Below, in pieces: positions 27,401 to 38,900 of a stretch of 64,000 bases of DNA (positions are counted from its first letter, which is position 1; each line of letters starts with the position of its first letter). The DNA is from Arbacia lixula (taxonomy: Eukaryota; Echinodermata; Echinoidea; Arbacioida; Arbaciidae): contig OZ022588.1 in the NCBI GenBank assembly GCA_963669155.1, positions 10,800,067 to 10,864,066 on the forward strand, in the 5' to 3' direction. A model generated the notes under the pieces. The model did no database searches. It had not been told where the DNA came from and saw only the letters and a list, made by a program, of their open reading frames with translations. The position numbers were made by a program, and so were the translations under genes.

Positions 27401-30400
27401 TTCACAGAAATAAAGAACAGAAACATGAACAAAAATACAAAAGAAATTGAAATAAAAAGTGAAATGCATACAATGTTATTTTAAAACATTGGAATTTTTA
27501 AGGTTGATTATGCTTCTCAGCATGTGATAAAATTGTTTGATCTTTATACCTATTTTTTTCTAGAAATATGAACAATAAATATGTGAAATACACAAAATCT
27601 AAATTGCATAAATCATAATTAACATGAAATTGAATATTTTTTTCTCAAAAAAAAAAATGCATCCGCACTCTCAACATGAGTCTTAACCTTAATGCAAAAT
27701 GTTGCGTTGATACAGCCTTCTGAGGCCAAGATTTGTGACCCCCCCTAAACAAAACTTGCTTTCAAAAAGCGCAGTCAGAATAGGATTAAAACACAACTAA
27801 TCATTGGAAAAGCTAACAAGGACAATTAACCAACACACATGAAAATAAAATGACAACAAAAACTGAAGGAAATTACAAATCGTTATGAACAAGTCATCAT
27901 AATCACCATCATTACTCTCATCATTATCATAATGATCGTTATATTCATCATCAATATTCTTATTATTATCATAATCATCACAACCATCAACACCGTCATC
28001 ATCATTATCATCATCATCATCATCACCATCACCATCATCATCATCATCATCTACATCATCATCATCATCATCATCACATCATAATTATGATCATGATCAT
28101 CACAGCCATCAATACCCTGATCATTATCATCACCACAACCATCATCATAATCATGAAATAAGTCTGATGGACTTACCCCTTTAAGGTTGTGATCATGAAG
28201 AGTGGAGCGAAGCTGGGTTTCAAAATGACCAATCGCAGCAAGGCTCTCTTGAATGCTCTTGTCAACAAACACATCAGCTCCATTCAAAAAGCCCTGCTTC
28301 AGCCGGAAATCAATCTGGGAACAGAAACACAAAAAGTGAACAATCAACAATCAAACACTCCACATAATTAAAAGCTCCAAATCATTTTAAATTAAGTCAA
28401 ATCAAATCAAATCAAGATGAAACACACAAACAGAGGTCTATGGGATAAACTAGACACACAAAAAACCTTTGATACTTGAAATATAATAAAATGAGTTACA
28501 ACTTGAATGAAGCTAAAATTGACACAGCACAAAGTCAGTTTTTTTTTTTTGAAGCAGGTTTCCTGATAGTTCATCAATCATTATTCTTGTAATAATCCTT
28601 TGAATATTCAATGAAATGTTTACTTTTGGACATACATGTATTCGGACCTAAAATGTTGTGTGTATCAGATCAGTAATTCAGAGCACAACAATGCCCATTG
28701 TGTATTACACCCCTCAATCCACTAGCAACTCCCATCAAAATGTAATTAATAATGCATGATGCTTCTGACAGTGAAGACATTGTGTGATGCACAATGGCCA
28801 ATGCTGTTATTAAAAGTTAAGCTACAGATACAAAATTTGTCCAAACGATAAAGTATCATCAAATATGCAAATGATTATTACAAGAAAAGTAATTGATGAA
28901 ATATCACAAAAACCTGCTCTTAAAATAATTAACATCCCTTGAATAAATGATGTGTCAATTCGAGCTTGATTCAAGTCGTAACTTTTCAAAAGTGTCAAAA
29001 AGTCACATGTATCACTGGTGGTATCGAGTGTGAGTGGACCATAAAGAGATAAGATGAGCAAGGAGATACCTGGCCATCGTCCGCGCCGTCTGCCTGTCCG
29101 ATGGCCCAGCAGGGTGTGTCTGTGAGGAAGCAGAGCTCCCCCAGGAGTCTGGCCGAGAAGGAGACGCTTCGCACCATCTCAGCTACACTGGCCTGAAGCC
29201 CACTGCTGCTGCTGCTGCCACTTGATAATTTCTATAGAGTTGATTAAGCAAAACAGTTGAACTCTCACAAATCGGACATTGTCATCTCTATCTATTTGAC
29301 CTTTGACCTCATATATATTTGACCCCAAATCTGCTTTTGTTACCTCTATTTACCTATTTGTTTTTATAAGACAGTAGATGCACATCTAATGGACCCACAC
29401 GAGATAAGCAAATCATTGATCTCTCACAAATTTGACCTTGCTCTCTATCTATTTTACCTTTAACCTTACATAAATCTAACCCCAAATCTGCTTTTGAAAT
29501 CTCTTTTTGTTTTTCTGCACTGTAGCTGCACATCAAATAAACCTACAAGAGATCAAAAATTCATGCAAATACATGGGAAACTATGAGCATAGTCTTTTGT
29601 CACATAAAATTTTAAAGTGCCTCTTAGAAAACTCATAACAAAAGACCATGTTCATAGTGGGACACTTGCATTATTTTAAAAGCTATTGACCTTAGACCTC
29701 ACATAAATTTGACCCCAAATCTGTTCCTACTATCGCTATCTATTTGTTTTACTATACTTGAGCTACAGACCAAATGGACCCATTTCACCAAAACGTTGAA
29801 CAAACTGCAATCACTGTATGGAGGTGAACTAATGAGCTTGACTTTGTGGTCATATCCTCAGAGGTCAAAGGTCAAGAAACACAGAGTGGAAACACATTAC
29901 ACAGTTTGACTTTGATTGTTGATCTCTCACAGATTTAAATCAAAATCAAATTGAGTAATGTGTTCCAGTAGATTCATACAGGTACATGTACCACGGTAGG
30001 AGTGAATCTGACAAGCACCATTGAGGATAGCATGACAACAACCTGGGCCCTGTTGCATAAAACTTTTTACCATTGATGGTAACTTTGCTACCAATGGTAA
30101 CTTCTATGGAAACCTTAAATTTGATTGGCTGTTGAGCAGTGTTACCATGGTAGTTACCATGGATGAAATAGTTACCACTAGTGGTCAGTTTTATGCAACA
30201 GGGTCCTGGTGAACAACCTGGGCCCTGTTTCATGAAGTTTATGAAACAGGGCCCTGTTCACATTAGAAGTGGAGGTATCAAGCTTGTTTCAAGCAGATGA
30301 AATTAGTCTTTGATATTTCTAGGTTTTCTATCAGTAGGATATTCTAAGCCTGTAAGCACCATGAAACGATTCCATGGAATTAAAAATGCAAGACCTGTTC

Positions 30401-33400
30401 TCTTCTTTGACATTTTGTGGATTCTCCCCGTAAAACCATCGTCAAACACGAACACCAACAAACAATCATTGCCTGTAATTACTCCACGGCAAGCCAAGCT
30501 TCGTTTCCCAGGAGCATAATCAGTCAGTTTATTATTAAATTTTCAGCCACCTGTAATCGAGTTAAAGGCGGCGGTGATTAAATCAACCGCAGCTCATCGC
30601 GCTTGTCATCTTCCAGCGCCAACACTGATGTCACGTCGCCCTCCCATGACGAGCGCTGAACATTCCAGTGAGCTGCACTTTACCCTTCTCTCCCCACGAG
30701 ATGGGTGCAAGGCAACAGAAGCTAATATATCACTAATCATGCTGATATCAATACCATAAAAATGTAGACAGTATGTTTGCTCAATCTTCTTAAACTCATA
30801 CTGCGCATTGTGTGTATGTTTTCACCAGGTAATACATGTAAATAAACTTTTTATGCCTTATAGGGCACAACAAAACCACACCCCTTTGATTACTGCAGTT
30901 CCATCGCAAATTTTGACCTCTTCACCAGACAAGGGTCACAAAGCAGGAAAATCGAACTTTAGGCATTGTGTCAAGCTTCCCATAACTTAACAATTTCCGA
31001 TACGCTTAAAAGCTAAGCTATACATTTAGCAGACAATGATATATTCAGGGGCAATTTAAAAAAAAAGAATTTTAGAGAGCGAGAGAGAGCAATAAGTATC
31101 GATAGTTGACCTGCATCATCTCGTAGACCTGTCGGGCCACTCTCTGGCTACTCTCGCCCAGCTGCCTGGCAAGACCCTGGTTAGCATCGCACTTGTGAGG
31201 GCGCTGTTGTTGCTTGTTGTCGTCCGGCCGCTGGGCCAGGCTGACCCAGAGGCCAGAGAGACCGGTCAGGAGGTCAAGGGACATTGTGGCCTGAAGGAAG
31301 GAGGACTTCAGACTGATGGCCGGCCCTGGCGGTCAATGAGAGAGAGAGAGACAGAGAGAGATGGTCAGCAGGCTTCAACTTTATGACATACAGTAATGGT
31401 CTGCATTCACAAAGGAGCTTACATTAGCTTTATTGGATCTTTTTAAGTGTACGTGCTAAATCGAGCGCATTTCTTGATTATACACCAACATTTTTCTTTA
31501 ACCGTGGTCTAAATCTCAAAACCCTTGGTGAATTTGGGCCAGTATTTTTATGAGCTGCACTGCAGCAAATATGTAACACTTCAAACAAAATTGATAATCA
31601 ATTGCAAACAAATATGGACAAAGGATCTCTGCCAATTAATGACAAGATAAAGAAAAAGAAAGGCAAAAAGGAAAATTAATATTTCATATCATTTTTGCAA
31701 GTCCTGGAACAATGGGGCCTATTTTTCTATGTATGTTGTTAGCAAGAAAATTGTGATTGTTTTGACTCTAAGTCTGAACATCATGATATTTAATGGGTAA
31801 ATGATCATGCCTTTGAACAAGAACCAGGTAATTCAGGCTACAATGAGGGGCAACCTACCAGGTCTTGTGAATGCTTCATCCTTGGCTTCCGACCAGCTCT
31901 TCATCGTATCCATGGCAACCAGGAGACGATGCATGCAGCGGATGGTCCTGTCTGCCACGGTCTGCTCCTCCTCCTCCTCCTCCTTCTGCATCACAGTGTT
32001 CTCCAGGTGATGGAGGCAGGCTGAGGCGATGCCGCTGGGGCTATCGCCATGGGGATGGGATGAAGATGATGTGGAGGTGCGGGGTGCGGGTCGGGGCGCA
32101 TCGGAGCTCCGACTGCGAGATGAACTGCTACTGCTGGTGCTGAAATGAAAGATAAAAGGACCCATTTTTTATCATCTACATTCTACAAGTCTGTGCATAT
32201 CAAATTGATATACAGGATACAGTAAAAATGTCAATATCATTGCATTTTACACATTCAAATTGAAATGCAACATTAAGGAAGATGAGTCTAATTTTCAGAA
32301 TACAGGGATTAAAGAGAATGCACTCTCACAAATAACTTGTATCATTAGGACCCAAAAGATGAATGAATAGATGTAAATAATTTTGGCCTGTCTCTCTTCG
32401 GTTACGCAAATCTTATCATCATATTGAGAGACGAGAAGAACGGTGACAGACTTTTAAAAACACTGAATACATCATATTTCATGTCAAGTTATAGATTCTT
32501 AAACTTCAGATTTGCTACATGGTTGAATCAGTCATGTGAACTCCCGCATGATCTACACTATAATGGGATGAAATAGGAAGGAAATGGAGAGTTTTCTAAA
32601 TGAATATTTACTGCCTGTGTCTGATCGGCGAGTCAAGCGTGAAGTCCGTCTCCCATCTTTCTTCATGACAGGAAAACATTGCCTCAATCTCCTGACTAGT
32701 ACAGTTACCCTGCAATAAAACAAAAATAAGAAAAGGAAAAGAATAATTCATACAATAACATAGGATAAAGGGGTTGTCACATTTTGCACGTACCTGTAAG
32801 GAGATGCAATTTTTGTTCTAACATTCAAGTATGTTATGCTTTGTTGATATGAGATGGTGAGAAGGAGTAGGTTCAGACCACATGTCATATCTTCCTGTTA
32901 AATATTTATGTTCTGCTACACATATTTTGAATTACACAATCAATAGATGGAGCTGCAGCAGTAGCACGTACATTGCTTTTCGCTAATGAAGTAGGTTAGT
33001 CATTAAAATGCATGGATTCTAGGACAATATTTTGATTGAATCTGCCTCATGAAAGAAAAAAAACCCCACAGAAACACACTTCAGAAGTTAGAACAGCAAG
33101 CATTCATGTCCCTCAAAGGTCATTTCAAATTGTAAACTGCACGACCTCATTCTAATAGAAATGACTTATGACAATGTAAACTAGTGGACATTTCAGGCAT
33201 GAATGAGCCATTGACTTATAACACAATGGATGCTTCCATGGTTTAGACCATTTGCAATAGTTCATTGAAATTGTAATCTGCTTCATGCCCTCACTTGAAT
33301 AGAAATGACTTGTGACAATGCAACTAGTTGGCATCTCCGGCTTTTAACACCCTGAGTACCATGTCATGAATGAGCCATTGACTTGTAACACAATAGATGC

Positions 33401-35904
33401 ATCCATGGTCACAAGAGGGTTAGATACCTACCTGAAAAGCCTCCCTCATCTGCAGTAGCCTCTCCTCAAAGCAGGCTAGTGACCAGAAGGTCATCAACCC
33501 CTTCCTGGTGTCATTGACCCTGACCTTGACCTCTGACCTTTGACCTGGGGTCTGCTCATCATGCCTGCTGAATACCTGTGTGGAGAAATACAAAGGTTGA
33601 GGTAGGTACGGTTTTAGTAAACATCTAAGATAGTTAACACTTTTAGATTGCTTCATAAATAATGACAACTCATTCCTATGCACAAATTCAAAACAAAATA
33701 AACCCTACAGTGGCTCAATATCCTGAAAGAAGACAACCATATGGTGTTACCTAAAGTTTAACAATTTCTTGAATAGTATTAATGAAAATAAACTTTATTT
33801 ACATATCATGTGTGAAAGGTGTGAACTTTCTTAGCATTTTTTTTTACTGTAGGAGAAAATTACACAATTTAATATACCAGTTTGTAGTTACACCATAGTT
33901 GGACAGTCCCCTGAATCACATTCAGACATTTTAGAGTGTGCTCATAACAACAATAGAAGCAGGTGCAAATGGTGGAACGTTCTTTCACTTCTTCCTCAAG
34001 CAGTTCTCGGATCTGCATAATCATGGGTATGAACGTGGTCTACCATCTAGTGAATTTCCAATTTAACTGTGTGAGTGGTATGATTGAGTAACCAACCAGC
34101 AATAATCTGTTCATGCGCACATTATAACTACAAACTGGCTGATTGGAAATGGTCTTAAGTGGTAACTCACCAGGTTCCTCTTAAGTTTAGTGCTGACATT
34201 GTTGGCTTCCTGGAGCCACATGGAGAGCTGGAGCAGCTCTCTCCTGGAGCCCAGCCCCCCGCTGCTGGCTCCCCCTACCCCCCTCCTGCCTCCCCTGCTC
34301 CCTCGCTCCCTCTTGGAGGCCTGGAGCCCCTCCACGCTGGCCAGGAGCCGCTCCCGCTCCCTCTCCAGCTCCTGCAGGATCCGGGTCTGGTGGCTGGTGC
34401 CCTGCTCCAGGGCTCTCCGGGCCTCCCTCGTCTCCAGCTCCAGGCGCCGCTGGTGGGCCTCCAGCTCCTGCTGCAACCTCTGTGGAACGACAGGAGAAAC
34501 GACTTCATGAGCATCGTTTGACCCATGACTTCTGTGGAAGGTGCCGTGGTATAGTGTTTATGAAGATCTCAAGGTTCTAGGTTCAAGCCAAGCCATGGTA
34601 CATACAGGGAGAAAAGACCTCATAAGCATGGTTTGACCCGTTACTTCTGCTGACCTTAGACTTATCTTATTACGTAGGTCTTCAATGTGCATTCTCATGT
34701 TATAACTTGCTACATTGTGATATTACTGCATTGCTGTGATATTTTTTGACTTCTTTTCTATCATTTTGTAGGCCTGTGTGTGGGTCCTGGGATATGCGCC
34801 CGGGAAATTAAGCGTTCGCGAAATGGTCAGCGTTGTTGCAAATCACACAAATATCCATACGTGAACTACATCATGTGTACAGTAACTGCCGAGATGAGTG
34901 GATAGGTTGTGCGTACAATGGAAGACTGACCTTGTTTTCTTGCTGAAGCTCCTCCACTCTGTGATCAGATCTCTGCCTCAGATTCTCTTCCTTCTTGTGA
35001 CCCACCAGGGAAACATTCCTCTGAAAAAGATCACAACACATATTTCATGATTTGGGGAAAGAAATGCTCTTACAGTGTATGTTAAATGCTGAGCAGCAGC
35101 GAACCAACTCTGATTGGCCTATTTCGACCTCTCTTCAGAAAGGCTGCTGGTGTGATCAGCAATCTGATACCTGAAGCTTATACTGGGTACAAGTCACAAA
35201 CATCACAAAAATGAGTGTAATTTATAAACCTAACAAGAATTTGTGTCATTTATAATCATAACAGGGTAATGTCGCATATAGGTTTTCAATTAATGTAATT
35301 TGCCATGGAAACTACCATAGCAACATTGATGGAAAGTTATAATAACTGAAAACCTCCATGCAACATGGCCCAGATATATGTAAAACTCAATACAAAATGC
35401 ATTATATGTACATGCCTGCATTTTCATGTTTTCAAATATAGATTTTTTGACTTATACATAGAGGAGAGTGACAGATTGTAACATATCCTTCCTCTAAAAC
35501 TTGTATTTTGCTCTGCTTGCCTTGAAGTCCACCTCATATCTTCTCCACCTATCTTCAACTTCTCCCCTTCTTTTCATCTTCTTCCATCACCTAGTCCAGC
35601 ATTTCTTATCTCTAATTCTTACAATATTTGCTCCCATCTCCTCCTCTGTTCCTCTCCTTCTTTCTACTTAAAGTTCTTTAACACCCTATTCCTTCTTTTC
35701 CTTCACATCAGGAATCTGACAAACCAATGTGAAATAAAAAGGCACGATACTCACCAGTTCACTCTCTAGCTCTTTGATTTTCTTCTCAAAGTTTCTCCTT
35801 TGTGTATCAATCTCCCTTTGAGCTGCTTTCTGTGGGATTGAAGGGAAAACACAAACACACAAACACAAACACATGATGAATGTGGAATTTAACCTCTTTA
35901 CAGA

Positions 35905-35938
<34 letters not shown>

Positions 35939-38900
35939 TATAGATATATACTTCAAAATACATAAAATCCGCTTTTTTACATACTAACAATTGACATCAT
36001 TCATATATTTGAGCCTGTCAGCTGCGAGCAAAGTACATATCAGCTTACCTTAGCTTCCTCAATGCCTCTAAGCATCTCCTTTTGGGTTTGCAGTCTGGTT
36101 TCTTCCTTCTCTGCCTCCAGCCTAACAAGAAAATAACATGGTAAAAAGACGTCTTCATTTTATTCATTCATTTATTAATATTTTAGTATGATTTACCCAT
36201 GGTAGCCCCTTCAGTGGTTAAACACCGTTTTACCCAGGGGGCCCTGCTTTGACATTTTGACATTTAACACAACAGGGTTTACATCAATTCAAACAAATAA
36301 CATTTACAGTTCACCGTGACAAATTTACATCATTATGGAATTTGCATCATTCGAGCAAAATTATGACAAACAAAATTGTATCGTAGACCCATACATGGAT
36401 CAGGCCTATTTTATTTAGGCACAAATTAACTAAGTAACTAGATTATTCATCAGTACGTAATGGTTCACATTTAATGGATAGAATGCATTCTGAATCTTTA
36501 AGTTGTTGATAGTAGGACTTTGGGGCTACCATGAGAAAGGTATTGCTTGAACGACGTGGATAACATTTGAATACAAAACAAAACTGGTCCACTGAAGTGA
36601 TTCAGAGTTCCATTGACCGCGAGTTTAACCTTTAACTCTTTACATACCAAGTGTGTATTTATCATCATTAATGTGCACAAATCAAATAGAGCACAATGTG
36701 TTCATTAGCAGAATAACATCTGCAGGTATGAAATACTTATGTTGTTTCTTTACCTTGCACCCTGTGAGTTGGCTAGTTCGTTGCGAGCAAACTCAAAATC
36801 CACCTTGGTCTTGCTTTGATTCCTGGGTCCTTTCTGCTGGACCTCCTTGGGGTCGTTGAAGCGGAAGTAATAATTGCCAACCACCACTCGATCTCCCTGC
36901 AGAAGGAAGAAAGTCAGCCGATAGGTACAGGAACGGTCACATCAGAGATGCCAACCTCTTGACACAAAAAATCAGACTGAATATCCTCAAAAATCGTATT
37001 TTTGAGTGAAAAATCAGATTTTCACGAAAACTTAACATGACCAGTGGCCTGTTGGCCCCAAGCCAGGAAAATGTTAGAAATATGTTTTACTGGTCACAAT
37101 GGGAAAGTGAAATGTTTGCTCTTTCATCTGATCTTCACTCTTTTCATCCCATACCGACTACAGTTTTACCAATAATGGGACATCTTCGCTGTAAAGCAAA
37201 TGTATAAGTGGCAAGACATGCTATCACAATAGTATGAGAGCATCTATTTGGATCTTAGAATAAAGATCAGCGAAGTCACCTAAACCAGACCTGCCAACTT
37301 CTGGAGTTCAAAAACTGTATTCTTTAATCCAAAATGTTGTATTTTACCAACAAAAAATGTATTTAAAAAAAAAAAAAAAGGATCAATGTCTCTTCTTACA
37401 GTTCCTACATCGGGCATTTTTTATGGAGCATTGGTTGAATATGCATGATTTTGTCATGACTGGTGTGCTCGATGAACCAATGAACATCCCCAAATTGCTA
37501 ATGTGAGATGCTGGTAGGATACTTTACAAAACAGAATGGGCATTTCGCCATTGAATATGGCACACACACAAAATAAGATTTAAAAAAAAAAAAAAAAAAA
37601 AAAAAATTGTTTTTTTTTTTTTTTTTTTTGAAAATCGTATTTTTTAAAGGAAAATCGTACTGTCGTATTCACTTCTAAAAATCGTACTAAATACGACAAA
37701 ATCGTACTGGTTGGCATGTCTGTCACATGATATCAAGAACATCTTAATAAACAACTAGAAAAATTTGACTGTGCGCAGTTGCCCGATGCAGCATGCCTCT
37801 GCCCCCGTACGCAGACACTGAAGTATTGCCAAAATCTTAAATCGTTAGTAACATTTCATCTTCTAATGCATGAAAACTTCCTATTTGGCTATGAAATACA
37901 ACTTAATTGAGTGAGCCCCGTCATATATCATCATTGCACCACGTTTGGTGATATTTGGTCATTGCAATTACATAGTGGAGAAGAGAAAGTGTTGGCTTAC
38001 ATGATGCAGTCTCCTAGCTCTGTGGATCCTGTCTCCGTTGATGTAGGTCTCCGCATCGCTCATCGGTCTGACAGTTGCATAGGAGCCATTGTTCACGAGC
38101 AAGCTATCAAGATGAATGGGAGGACAGAGTGACAAGTGTCAGTCAAACTCATTTTCAAATCAAAATATGACTCAACCTGTTACACATGGTTAGGTTTTTT
38201 GTTTCGTGAGCCTTGGTCCAGTTAGGATGTCAAAAATTTGCCATGGAAAATCAGTAAACAAAGGGGCGTGGCTTGATTACCACCTATGAGGATTTTAAGG
38301 TTTATTCATAGCCTTACATGTATTATTTGCGCAGCAAATTATGCGACAGTCACAGTGCTCTGTATCTGAATTGAGAAAAGCTCAGTAAAGAACATATTAA
38401 CATTACAAGCAGCCTGTCAAGCCTGTATATTGTCATTATTGTAATGTGTTGTAATCATAACAATGTATCCAAAAGTCTATACAATTTTATTTGAAATTCA
38501 TATTATGAGTTCTGTAACAGAGATGGGATTTTAAATCAACATTTATGCATATTCTGACAATGTTCATTTAATTCTGCGCATTGTACAAAATAGCTTGCTG
38601 TTGAGGTTCTGTCTACTTGCAATGACCTTCAGGCATTTGTGTGACATAAACTTGCAACCTACCAGTGATTCTCCCCCACCAGGGCACTGTCCAGATGGAT
38701 GCCGTTGGGGGCGCTCTCCACGCTGCGCCCAATGTGTGTGTCGCCCTCTTTGAGGACGTAGAGGAGAACTTCCGACAGCTGTGGGTCTTCGTTCAGGTTG
38801 ACCAGATTTGGCAGTTGGTTGTTCACCCTGAAGGCTCGTGCTACGTTCTGTACAAGGACATTGGCATAAGATTTACCTCTATTAGTCATTGTTTGATTAC

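Larger units (their letters stand above)
9718..28176 (-). other. KIF14 intron 24 (18.5 kb)
   Basis: By far the largest intron, between two phase-0 exons. Content is almost entirely repeats, listed separately. Stretches where I see nothing recognisable: 12001-13270, 13413-14920, 18830-19520, 19755-20670, 22541-23270, 23381-24140, 24735-25735 and 26922-27885. No embedded gene could be supported on either strand. Confidence 0.7.
29232..31110 (-). other. KIF14 intron 22
   Basis: Holds a diverged tandem repeat (29255-29945), MITE copy 11, a perfect hairpin (30220-30254), a family P fragment (30852-30922), and otherwise unremarkable sequence. Confidence 0.7.

Noticed and set aside
28051-28170. Minus-strand extension of exon 24 ending in polyMet and Asp repeats
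   Set aside because: Read-through past the GTAAGT donor into the ATC microsatellite.
31300-31314. Nearer acceptor CCTTCCTTCAG for KIF14 exon 22
   Set aside because: From the phase-1 exon 21 it runs into TGA within a few codons; the upstream GACCGCCAG keeps frame.
34159-34526. Three long ORFs overlapping KIF14 exon 18 in other frames and on the plus strand
   Set aside because: Shadows of a GC-rich coding exon. Only the minus-strand frame giving the coiled coil joins neighbouring exons in phase.
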